Source: Funneliformis mosseae
Taxonomy: Eukaryota; Glomeromycota; Glomeromycetes; Glomerales; Glomeraceae
Direction: 5' to 3'
Assembly (NCBI GenBank): GCA_910592005.1
Contig: CAJVPP010002283.1
Location: forward strand, 1-15,470
Length of the DNA stretch: 15,470 nucleotides
Positions 1 through 8,573 of this stretch are shown here, piece by piece. The notes under the pieces were generated by a model that was given only the letters and a program-made list of their open reading frames with translations, did not search any database and was not told where the DNA came from. Each line of letters starts with the position of its first letter. The first letter of the stretch is position 1. The position numbers were made by a program, and so were the translations under genes.

Positions 1-1810
1 ATATAAAAATGGATAAATTATTTATAAAAATGGAAATACTATGTAATACATGCATTAATTTTCTATTTTTAGTACAAACTTGTGCATATGACTTTTGGTC
101 TAAATTTTATACACTGATGAGAATACTTCTTTTTGAAATAAAAACTTGATTTTGTCTATTGAGTAGCCTTTTTCTATAAAGTACCTAACAATTAGGGAAA
201 TTTTTTAAGCTTTCCTTCTAAATATTCTACTAATTTATCTAATCCCATTCCCATATGCTAAAAGCTATCAAGAAATCAGAGCTAATCAATATCTATGGCT
301 TTATACTTTTCAATATTCTCTGAGATGCAATTTAACTTGTAGCCGTAAATTTTGAAACAACTTTCATAAGCGAATGTAAGTCATATTCTCGAAAATTATG
401 ACAAATAAGAGATACTTTAGTTTCAAAAGAACTTATACGTAACTTTTTATTATAACAATCATAAGCTAAACTTCAGTAGTTTTCATTTATATGATCATGA
501 TCCTTTACTTTTTGATTGAGCATGTTTAAGGCTTCTCAGTATCTTTTCTATGCCTTTTTTTTTTTAGGATATTCTTCCTCATACTTGCTTTCTACTTGTT
601 TACTTCTAGCAATCTATGTTTTGCTTCTTCGAATTTTTGTAATGCTTCTGGTGATAGTTTGAAAAAAAGCTTCTTGCAAATCTAGCATTTGCTCATTTTA
701 TTGTATGCTTTCAAGTCTTGATACTATTATTATTTCAGCCAGTGCAGATAAATCTTTCTAAATATTTAGAAGCTTTTCTTCGATTCTATCAATAAATTTT
801 CTAAGACATCTGGACTTCTATATAGATTATGACTTACTATCTCATAATTAAGTGAACTGTTCATACAAACTATTATATAGCAGTATTTATACAGCTTGTG
901 CATCTGTAATCTTTCAGTATGAGTTAGCTTCATTTTCTTTTCTAGAGTTAACTTTTCAGTTAACATTTATAGATTTTAGAAAATATGATATAGATTTGAT
1001 TGCATGCATTTATGATTATAGAAAGCTTTGACACTCCTATTCTTAACTGGAATTTGGGATTGTTAGAAAGCATTATTTAAATTCTTGCATTTTGACAAAT
1101 GTTCATTATATCTTATTTCTGAAGAGTATACATGAAAACAATAATGATAAATGTATTTTTGCCATTTATGTTTGCTATAATTATATACTAGCTTATATAA
1201 ATTGTTGATAATAAAGTAATAGTTTCTATCATCTTCTGTAATTACTAGAAAATTTACTTGCTTGTATTCATTTCCTCTTCTTTCTGAAACATAGCGAAAA
1301 TCAAAACACTTATTCTGATTGTGTCATTTATAAACATATAGACTGATTTCAGGATTATTTTTTTCAAACTTATTATAAACTAGTATTGAGACTAGTACTG
1401 GAATCAGAATGTTATTTATATTAAGTTTCTCCATGAAATCTCTATATAGCCTATGTAAATTTCTTTCTGAATGAACTTTAACTGGATATAAAGTTCTTAG
1501 GACAGACCATCTGAAGTATCAGTCATCATTATTTTAAATATTAATAATTTTGTTATTACATTTTGATATAGTTTCAGATAAAGGTATATGAGCAGTAAGA
1601 CTAATTAGATTGAAATCATCTATTTCTATACTTATTTCTTCGATATAATTAAGATACGCATCTGACATTTGGTATATAGTTAGCTCTAACTATTGCGCTA
1701 TTACTTGCTTATAAAATTTTTCTTTAATTAATTATTTCCTATTCCTTTTACTTTTTAATTACTGAAGACGGCATTTACAGACTTGCCAAAATGGTTCTAG
1801 CTATTTTTCC
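1..1810 (-). pseudogene. Polinton/Maverick-type family-B DNA polymerase, N-terminal and exonuclease part, decayed and cut by window edge
   Basis: Read on the minus strand from about 1810 towards 1, fragments in shifting frames follow the order expected of the large protein-primed polymerase of Polinton/Maverick elements. Near 1500 lies FRWSVLRTLYPVK, near 1350 KFEKNNPEISLYVYK, and at 1086-1150 a degraded C2HC-like finger ending HLSKC. At 766-966 an open stretch includes YKYCYIIVCMNSSLNYEIV and LYRSPDVLENL. At 600-690 comes KC*ICKK followed by LSPEALQKFEEAKHRLLEV, then VKDHDHINENY (489-511, HxH-type) and YDCYNKKLRI. HNFREYDLH at 378-400 resembles the ExoII region, and GLDKLVEYLEG lies near 210-240. 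The acidic ExoI motif expected near 985-1000 is not visible and appears lost to an indel. Polymerase palm motifs would lie beyond the left edge. There are many stops and frameshifts, so no product is expected. Family assignment is from remembered motif order, not a search. Confidence 0.68.
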
Positions 1811-1870
1811 AAAACTGAAGCATTAACTATTTATTAATTATTCTTTCAATATTTAGTGATAAAAAATAGG

Positions 1871-2310
1871 ATGATCAGTGAATATTCCTACCCATTTCTC
1901 TGCAATACTAGAAAGGTTTGTAAAAGAACTTCTACTAGGCCTACTGAATGCCAATTTTATTAGAAATCAAAAAAACGGTTACCATGTTTTGATTGTGGTA
2001 AGCCAACTACTTCTGTTTATAACTGATGCTTAGATCATGTCAGAGATTATTATGTTATTCAGTTTTATGATAGGCTTCAATCAGAAAGTCTTCGATTAGA
2101 GATACAAGAAAGGCTTCGATCAGAGATATGTGAAAGACTTCGATCTGAAATATGAGAAAAACTTATGAGAAAATGATACTTGCTCATAATGATACGCTTG
2201 CAAATCTTAATATTTCTCTTTGTAAGGAATGCCTCTATCTGATAAAACTAGAAGAGGGAAAATATTATGATAGATATCAGCTAGAATAAATAGAAAGATT
2301 ATTTCAGCTA
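1871..2310 (+). pseudogene. Cys-rich, zinc-finger-like protein remnant with 8-residue tandem repeat
   Basis: From the ATG at 1871 one frame runs to 2155, interrupted only by TAG at 1961 and TGA at 2024 and ending in TGA at 2153. It contains several Cys residues and CFDCGKPTT followed by a C-x2-H (CLDH), which could bind zinc. A 24-bp tandem repeat (2084-2107, 2108-2131, 2132-2155) encodes ESLRLEIQ, ERLRSEIC and ERLRSEI*, a charged, probably helical or coiled-coil stretch. After a frameshift the reading continues to about 2310 with LAHNDTLANLN and a second CxxC (CKEC, 2221-2232). I do not recognise the family. It is divergent from the polymerase remnant to its left and may belong to the same element, but nothing proves this. 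Confidence 0.4.
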
Positions 2311-2339
2311 ACTCTTTACCTAAATTTTGCTAGAATTTG

Positions 2340-2990
2340 AAGGCGCAATATTCAATAAACATTTGCTAAATTTTTGTTAGACTTGCTTTTTATTTTTTTT
2401 GTTAAAGATTTATGATTTATATGCTATTTAATAAGCTATCCTGCGTAAAACCTGTTTTTGATTAAGAAAAAGCTAGAATAATTCTGCAAATTTTTCTGAA
2501 TTTTTACAAAAGTTATTTTCGTTAGACTTTTATATAAAATATGTTAATTAAGAAGCTAGCCTGTGCAAACCAGTTCTTATTCACAATTTTTGTTAGACTT
2601 ATTATAGAGAGAATTGGGTCATTTTTTGTTAGGCTTATTCTAGAAAAATTGGGACAACTTTTCATTAGATATATTTAATTGTTATGCTATTTATTGAGCA
2701 AATGCGCATAAAGACAGATCTTGATATATATTTTTGTTAGACTTATGAAATCATGTGACTTATATTTCATTAGACTTAAGAAAATTGTTAGACTTATTTA
2801 TAGAATAATAAGGACAGTTAGACTTATTTTCATTAGACTTAAGAAATTGTTAGATTTATTTATGAGATAATAAGGACTGTTAAACTTATTTTCATTAGAC
2901 TTAAGTAGTTAATATGCTAATTAATAAGCTAACTTATACAGAATCAATTTCTAATATAATAATTTTCGTTAAATTTAATAAATATAACTA
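2340..2990. repeat. Degenerate AT-rich direct-repeat region built on a GTTAGACTTA-like motif
   Basis: The short motif TTAGACTT, with one-base variants, recurs more than ten times, usually preceded by TTTTTG or TTTCA. A second motif, ATATGCTATTTAATAAGCT and variants, recurs at about 2417, 2537, 2681 and 2910, each followed in three cases by a related GCGTAAA-like tail. The best-preserved part is a tandem copy of about 62 bp at 2768-2830 and 2831-2892, with a partial third copy from 2893. No coding potential is visible. It may be a subterminal or untranslated part of one of the flanking elements. Confidence 0.7.
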
Positions 2991-2995
2991 AAAAG

Positions 2996-3195
2996 TTAAT
3001 ATAAAATTAAAATTTTAGAGCTGTTAAAAGCTTTTCTAATATATTAATAAAAATTAATATACTTTCTAAGGTTGGAAAACTCACACAGAATTAAAAATAT
3101 AATATCAAAATTAAGATTTTAGAGCTGATAGAAGCTCTTCTAATATAATAAGAAAAATTGATATTATTTTAACGTTCTGTAATTCATACACCTAA
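2996..3195. repeat. Two tandem copies of a unit of about 104 bp
   Basis: Copy one starts near 2996 and copy two near 3099. Both contain ATTTTAGAGCTG followed by AAGCT(T/C)TTCTAATAT and an AAAAATTRATAT tail, and both continue into a weaker match (GGTTGGAAAACTCACACAG versus GTTCTGTAATTCATACACC). Each unit has internal dyad symmetry, TTAATAT at one end and ATTAATAT at the other, so it could fold on itself. It lies just before the first recognisable Helitron coding sequence and could be its upstream region. Confidence 0.6.
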
Positions 3196-3357
3196 TGTTT
3201 CAGTGATATTAGACCTTCACCCTACTTTTACATTATATTAAGATAGAGACTTCACTATTATTGATCATATTGGTTATATCTGTAACTTGAAAAATTATGA
3301 CATCACTAAAATATTCAAAAATTTTTAAGACAAACTAATATTAATTCAAATAATACA

Positions 3358-4698
3358 AACTTTCCTACTGCTAGATAATTACTTTATCCTAGTAATTATG
3401 ATCAAGATTATAAAATAAATGAAACTAAAACTTTTCTTTTTCAAGTTTTATACGAACAGGTAACATCTATTTTCATCAAAAACAATTACATCTTAATACA
3501 ATAATTAAAAAAATAGGTTTACCTTCATTATTTATAACTTTAAATATGGTTAAAAGTCATTAGATTTATCTTTATAATATACTCGCTAATAGTGATAATT
3601 ATAACACTCTACCTATAAATAGATCTTATCATTATATGAATTACTTTGTTCACAAATTCTAATTATTAAAAAAAAGAATTATATAAAAAATCAGAACTTA
3701 CTAATTTTAGCACAATTACTGAATTTTTTGATAGAGTTGAATTTCAAAATAGGGGTTTAATCTATACACATAGCTGTTACTAGATCATGAATTCTATAGA
3801 AATAATGATTACAAGTAATGTAATCTGTTCAACATTATCTGATTCTTTATATGAATCTGAATTATATGTAGCTATAATAGCTAATCAGATTCATATATAT
3901 AATGAAAAATATCAAGGTCCAACATCACCAGGTTAAATTTGCAAAAAAGATTTTTCTCATCCTTATAGTGAAACAACCTATTATGAATAAGAAAATTATT
4001 ATTATATATATAAATGTTTAACTAAAGTAAATTCTTGAATAGTTTCATATCATCTTGCTATTCTTTTATTATGGAATGTTCATATGAATGCTCAATATGT
4101 AACAGATAAAGAATTTATAAAATATATGATAAAATATATTGTAAAAAAAGAATTATCTTATATATTTAATATTCAAGATATTGAGATATTAAGAGAATAT
4201 ATTATTGCAAGAAGAATTAGTTTAATAAAACTAATATTTTTACTTTTAAGACATAAAATTTGCAATTCTTCTAGTATTGTAAAATTTCTTACAACTGAAC
4301 CTCCTAATACTATAATTTATATAGTCCTTCTAGCTTATATTATAAATAAAGATGATGAAAATTCATATTATAATGATACTATTACAAAATATATGTCTTG
4401 TTCTCATTTTTCTAAATTTGAAAATCTTACTTATCCATAATATTTTGAAAAATATATAATTATTCCTTCAAGATCTTTAACTTTTTGTCAAATATTTCAT
4501 GATGATCTTAAAAATTATGTTGTAAAATGGTCAAAAGAAATAATATTTAGATATCGATTTCTTAAACTTAAAAATACTGAATTATATTTTTATCAAAAAT
4601 TACTCTTAATCATTCCTGCACAAAATGAATCTAATTATAAAATTAGACTAAATAGAACATATCGTAAAAAATTCTTATTATTATTTCCTGATTTTTAA
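3358..4698 (+). pseudogene. Helitron Rep (Y2 HUH endonuclease) domain, decayed
   Basis: Upstream fragments include YPSNYDQDYKINETKTF (about 3390) and LPSLFITLNM (about 3525). FFDRVEFQNRGLIYTHS (about 3727-3774) is the HUH region, where the expected His-x-His reads Tyr-Thr-His (3763-3771), so one metal ligand is lost. The longest open part, 4084-4440, starts NAQYVTDKEF and holds KYMIKYIVKK, with the two tyrosines at 4123-4125 and 4135-4137 four residues apart as in the Y2 catalytic motif. It continues through IIARRI, HKICNSSSIVKFL and EPPNTIIYIV to SHFSKFENLTYP. The TAA at 4438 sits where the frame clearly continues with YFEKYI. The ATG at 4084 is internal, not the real start. Stops at SH*IY, CY*IM, PG*IC and NS*IV all sit at likely Trp or Gln positions. 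Confidence 0.85.
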
Positions 4699-4699
4699 T

Positions 4700-6295
4700 T
4701 AATCTACAAAATCAAACTGCAAATATGTATCAATCATATACAACACATTTAAATAATCAATTTATAGAAATATTAGATAGATTATTATATACATTATATG
4801 AAGAAATTCCTATTAATATTCATAATATAATATGATTACAATTAGAAAATATCAAAATACTCCCTCATATATTTTCAGAAACAACAATTTTTGAACTTCT
4901 CAAGACCAATATTATGTTTTATCAACTATTTCCTCATATTTAAGTAAAAATAATAGCATAAAATGACTATATTACTTTATTACTAGATTTGAAGAAACTG
5001 AAAAATCTTATATTATCAATTTAATATTAAATATGCTTAATAGAAGAAATTCAAATTACTTATTATTAGCTTCAACTGGTATTACTGCACAAAATATAGA
5101 AAAAAGAACCACTCACTCTGCATTATATATTATAACTACTCAAGAAGTTTTCATATATGAGTCTATGCAAATAAAGGATTAAATGATAACTTAAAAAATT
5201 GATACTATAATCATAGATGAAATATCTATGGTATCTAAAGAATTTTTTGATTTTATATAAATAATACTATAGCATTTGGTGACATAAATATTATAGTTGT
5301 TGGTGATTTTACACAATTATTTTATCCTTTATTTTTAAAAACCCTACAACGTTAACAAATTGATAATAAATTTTATCAAATGGGTTGATTGCTAGGAAAA
5401 TCAGGTTCTAGGAATTTTTTAGCAAAATTGAGATTTTTATTGCATTTTAGTTTTTGATGTTATTAGATTAAAATGTATTAAGCTCTTAATTTAAGTCAAA
5501 AATTTCTCAGAACCTGATTTTCCTAGAAACACTCCCAAATGTTATAAAAATCTGAATAGGCAATATCACTTCTAAAACTTAGCAAATTTTTTAACAATGA
5601 CATTCTGAATTTTTAACATGTTCTGCAATTGATACTCTTCTTAATATTACTAATATTGTAGACTTTAAAAAAACTGCTCAACAAATTAACAGAATAGTTT
5701 GTAATATGCTTCTTGTATCTGATAATAAATTTCTAATTTTCCAATCTATTGATTTTATAGATTTTATACAATAGGACTCATCATCTTCTAAAAATATTTT
5801 TAAAACTAGAACTAATCTATCTTCTTTAATTAGATTACAACTGGAAGCATATATTATATATCTTAATAATTTATTAATTGAACAAGAAATATGTAATGGT
5901 ATAATAGGAATTATCACTAATCTTAATCTTATAGATCAATCTGTTCATATTGCATTTCAGTTAAAAGTTCAATTATTGATACAACAATTTACAAACAAAC
6001 TCATTATTTTGAATTATATGAAAGTAACTGTTACTGTACACAATTTCAACTTCAAAATTCATTCGTTCTTACTGTTCATAAAATTCAAGGTTTAACCTTA
6101 TCAAAAGTAACTCTTGCATTAGATGAAAATATATTTTTCCTTAGATAAGCTTATATTACTCTTAGTAGATGTCCTACCTAGAATAATATTAAAATATCTC
6201 ATCTTGATCATTCAGCATTTATGATAGATCAAAATATGCTTTTAGAATATGAAAGATTATATAGAATATCAGGATCTAACCCTCATAATTTTTAA
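4700..6295 (+). pseudogene. Helitron PIF1-like helicase domain, decayed and MITE-interrupted
   Basis: The Walker A region at about 4971-5010 reads FITRFEETEKSYIIN: Lys-Ser is present but the loop glycines are gone, so ATP binding would be lost. It is followed by LLLASTGITAQNIEKRT (motif Ia), Walker B IIIDEISMV (about 5207-5230) and VVGDFTQLF (about 5296-5322, motif III). A 153-bp inverted-repeat element then interrupts the gene at 5383-5535. Beyond it the reading resumes with FLTCSAIDTLLNITNIV, TRTNLSSLIRLQLEAYI and GIIGIITNL. The C-terminal motifs LTVHKIQGLTL (about 6070-6105), ALDENIF, AYITLSRCPT and SHLDHSAFMI lead to NPHNF and TAA at 6293. Several frameshifts are present. PIF1-type motif order is clear; activity is not expected. 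Confidence 0.85.
5377..5541. mobile_element. 153-bp inverted-repeat MITE with 6-bp target-site duplication, inside the Helitron helicase
   Basis: Two arms of about 40 bp are inverted copies of each other. The left arm (from 5383) and the reverse complement of the right arm (ending at 5535) share the perfect 18-bp core CTAGGAAAATCAGGTTCT, then a looser T-rich segment, and both begin with GG. CAAATG directly flanks both ends (5377-5382 and 5536-5541). The ends could be shifted by one base (GGG...CCC with a shorter AAAT duplication). The internal sequence is AT-rich and non-coding. The superfamily is not identified. Confidence 0.8.
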
Positions 6296-6374
6296 CAAAA
6301 AAATTTAAAAAAAAAAAATCATTATATAACTTTTATCTTTATTCAAATTGTAATATTATAAAGGAAAAATGTAA
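6296..6374. other. A/T-rich spacer between Helitron and MULE
   Basis: Short A-tracts follow the helicase stop codon. No coding sequence or repeat is visible, and the 3' terminus of the Helitron presumably lies here or just beyond. Confidence 0.4.
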
Positions 6375-6419
6375 TTGGCGATCTGTATCGCTATGGTGAC
6401 CTCTGTCTGATTAGTCAAT
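6375..6419 (+). repeat. MULE left terminal inverted repeat
   Basis: It starts TTGGCGATCTGTATCGCTA, contains TGACC at 6397-6401 and ends with TCTGATTAGTCAAT. It also holds a small hairpin (GCGAT, 4-base loop, ATCGC). Confidence 0.6.
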
Positions 6420-6494
6420 CAAATTTGAGTATCTAAATAAATAATATCTAACCAATTAAACTTAAGTATTTAAATATATTAATCATAATAAAAA

Positions 6495-6710
6495 ACATTT
6501 CGTATTGAGCCTATGAAACTAATGCGCAAAAAAGTTTCATGTTATGAAAATTTTTCATATCACGTATTACAAATCATGAACGATCATATTACGCGTTATG
6601 AAAATTTTGTATTACGCATTATGATCATATTATGAGTCACAAGAATTTTTCATGTCATGCGTTACGATTCACAAATTTTATGTTATGCGAGTCAAATTTT
6701 CATATGAATA
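6495..6710. repeat. Degenerate palindromic repeat array (units of about 40-50 bp)
   Basis: Three to four diverged units centre on TTATGAAAATTTT flanked by ATTACGC-like arms. The best unit, starting GCGTTATGAAAATTTTG and ending TATTACGC, matches its own reverse complement at most positions. Related units are seen at about 6536-6570, 6593-6622 and 6630-6666. There is no coding potential. It lies between the left terminal repeat and the transposase start. Confidence 0.65.
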
Positions 6711-6761
6711 TATTGATTTTGTGTAATACCAAAGTTCATATGATACTGAAATATCTGATTA

Positions 6762-6937
6762 TACAGTCAACTCTTGATATAGCAAACTCTTGATATAACA
6801 AATTTTTTGAACAAATATAATAAAAATACTCTTGTTATAGCGAATTAGCCAATCAAATCTCTTAAAATCTTCACTATAGCCTTATAGTGAAGTTGAGGTC
6901 TAGGACATAGAGTTCGTTATAACAAGAGTTAACTGTA
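6762..6937. mobile_element. Tc1/mariner-superfamily MITE (172 bp) with TA target duplication
   Basis: The element proper is 6764-6935, flanked on both sides by TA. The left end CAGTCAACTCTTGATATAGC and the reverse complement of the right end, CAGTTAACTCTTGTTATAAC, match closely for about 27 bp. The sub-repeat CTCTTG(A/T)TATARC(A/G)AA occurs twice at the left, once internally (about 6831-6846) and once inverted at the right. A central hairpin (CTTCACTATA, GCCT loop, TATAGTGAAG; 6869-6892) is present. The CAGT...ACTG ends and TA duplication fit Tc1/mariner, probably the pogo/Tigger group. It carries no transposase. Confidence 0.85.
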
Positions 6938-7264
6938 CTTCTTTTTTTTGGCTTTTAGCTCTTTGGGTCTAAGTTTATAGGTTAATTTTGAAAAGGAGTT
7001 TACCTTCCTAACAATTGACCAAGTTATTAGTTCTTTGACGATTTGTTTTCTCTATTACATTGATACCTTTTTTATAGTATTAGTTTTTTTTTTAATTTTT
7101 TTAATGTAAAAACTGTACTGTAGCAATAACTTTTTTAAAAATACTTAAATTCAAAGCCATTTTCCATAATCTGATGTGAAATCCTGTTATCCTATAATAA
7201 GAACACAATTCAGTTTTTTTTCTTTTTACCTCTTATCGGCTTTTCTGTAGAATACATTTTAAAT
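6938..7264 (+). promoter_or_regulatory. Upstream region of the transposase gene (no firm promoter motif)
   Basis: About 330 bp of T-rich non-coding sequence separate the Tc1/mariner MITE from the transposase ATG. CCTATAATAAG near 7191-7201, about 65-75 bp upstream of the start, is TATA-like, and a pyrimidine tract follows (7214-7228). These are weak in such AT-rich DNA. Confidence 0.25.
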
Positions 7265-7515
7265 ATGAAAGAAGAATTGAATATTCAGGATAAAGACTCA
7301 GAAGTACTACTGAATATTCAAGACAAAGAGTTTGAAGAACTATTAACGTATGATAATGCAGAAGATTTCTCCAATGCAAATAGGTAAGCAATTTAGTGTT
7401 TAGAGTATTATTATTATAAATTAGGAAGTATACCTAACATATCATCTTATCTTATAGTACATCTGATAAAGTTGCGAATACAGAAGCGGATACAGAAGAG
7501 GATGCGAAACTTTTT

Positions 7516-8573
7516 GTTGGCAAAGTTTTCTTTTTTTTTTTTTTTTTTAACGATGTGGCACTGCCAGTAACTTTATTAAATTTATATATAAGGAAATACA
7601 AAGTAAATCGAAAATAAATCTATGCTAAGTACTAGCTATCCCCCGTAGTTATATTACAAACCCGTTTGAATCGACCTATCATCGTCTTCCCCCTCCATTA
7701 ATTCCACTAAGTACATACTTAATGAAAATTAATATCAACAAGGAAAGATAAAGAAGACGTCAGTGCCTATCTAAAAATCTGAGAACGCGTAGCCAAATTT
7801 ATTCGCAAAGTGTACCCAAGTTTTCCAGTTAAGAGAGAAGCTTGATGTCTGTCTGCAAGGCAAGGGTGAACTAGCACAATGTTTACGCTTATCTTGTTTA
7901 GTAATACCCAATGAACGCTCTTTAGCGATCATTAAGTTGCAACGGTGTTTTCAGACATCATCATATAATTTTTGGTGAAAAAGAAGCAGCGAGCGTGAAA
8001 TGATAGAGAGGCATCGCTCTTTGTTGCCAGTTATTTTATGAACGATATCTGTCAACAAAAATGGGATTCTGGATTGGATGATGTTTGCGTAGCCATTAGA
8101 AGCATTTGAAGGTAGTGCAAAAGTTGTGTTGAGTACGTCCTCTAATTCAGTTCAGTATGTTGTGTATCTGTTTTTGTATGAAAAACTTAGTTGGTCAACA
8201 AAATCTTGTTTGGTAGCCGAGATTGTACTCATTATTTCTAAGGAGTACATTAGACAAGTCCAAATATGTAAAGCAGTTTCAATGGCATTATTGCAACCCA
8301 CACATAGCCAATATTCGTATAGGTCAGATCTTAATAATGTGAGGTGTGACAAAGTAGGAAGTTCGTCAATGAAGGTTTTAATAATGAATGATTTGAGCTT
8401 ACATGAAGCAAAGGACGTGACAAGGGAAGAGATGTTCATCGAAAAAAGTTTCCAGATGGCAAACCAATTAATAGATTTGTTAATGGTGAGTACTCTCAGT
8501 TCGTCATTCCTGTTCAGATCTAGAAAGTTGCCAAAAGCTTGTGCAGCAAATAATTGCTGTTGGCAAAGTTTTC
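7516..8573 (-). mobile_element. 5'-truncated LINE (L1-like) insertion with 15-bp target-site duplication
   Basis: The inserted sequence 7531-8558 is bounded by identical copies of GTTGGCAAAGTTTTC (7516-7530 and 8559-8573). The next T also matches but merges with the tail. At the left is a run of 18 T (7531-7548), the poly-A tail of a minus-strand element. AATAAA on the minus strand (7572-7577), about 24 bases before the tail, is its polyadenylation signal. About 220 bases of 3' untranslated sequence separate the tail from the coding stop at 7771. The right end is an abrupt 5' truncation within coding sequence, as expected from target-primed reverse transcription. It interrupts the FAR1 domain of the MULE transposase exactly after VGKVF. 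Confidence 0.92.
7771..8558 (-). pseudogene. LINE ORF2 C-terminal region (downstream of reverse transcriptase), truncated
   Basis: One minus-strand frame runs about 262 codons from the truncation point to TAG at 7771-7773, broken only by TGA at 8152 and TGA at 7951. Visible stretches are LVTSFASCKLKSFIIKTF and DELPTLSHLTLLRSDLY. Then comes a Cys/His cluster CVGCNNAIETALHIWTC, matching the CxxC...ET..H...C arrangement typical of the C-terminus of L1-like ORF2 proteins. Downstream are PFLLTDIVHKI and NLMIAKERSLGITKQDKRKH. The first residues of the larger open frame (MKHDSNFRKLCQQ, 8557-8595) come from the flanking MULE and duplication, not from the LINE. Endonuclease and polymerase domains are absent. 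Confidence 0.82.

Larger units (their letters stand above)
3200..6300 (+). mobile_element. Helitron (RepHel type), decayed autonomous copy
   Basis: The same strand carries, in order, a rolling-circle replication initiator (Rep) domain and a PIF1-like superfamily 1 helicase, the diagnostic pair of an autonomous Helitron. The element is non-functional: there are numerous stops and frameshifts, and the replication initiator histidine pair and Walker A loop are damaged. Its outer ends are not certain. Helicase coding ends at TAA 6293-6295, followed by an A-rich tract. A hairpin at 6379-6392 followed by CTGA could be taken as a Helitron 3' end, but it is better explained as the MULE terminal repeat. 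A MITE is inserted in the helicase half. Confidence 0.85.

Noticed and set aside
766..966. 66-codon minus-strand frame as a small independent gene
   Set aside because: It is one open segment of the longer decayed polymerase; neighbouring segments in other frames continue the same protein.
4084..4440. 118-codon frame as an intact small protein
   Set aside because: Rep-domain text continues both upstream of its ATG and downstream of its TAA, so it is a fragment of the Helitron Rep.
5678..5917. 79-codon minus-strand open frame
   Set aside because: It overlaps the Helitron helicase region, where the plus strand reads clear helicase text (TRTNLSSLIRLQLEAYI).
6379..6410. Helitron 3' hairpin followed by CTGA
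   Set aside because: GCGAT/ATCGC with a downstream CTRR-like CTGA is suggestive, but the same sequence recurs inverted at 11363-11424, which fits a MULE terminal repeat better. It remains a weak alternative.
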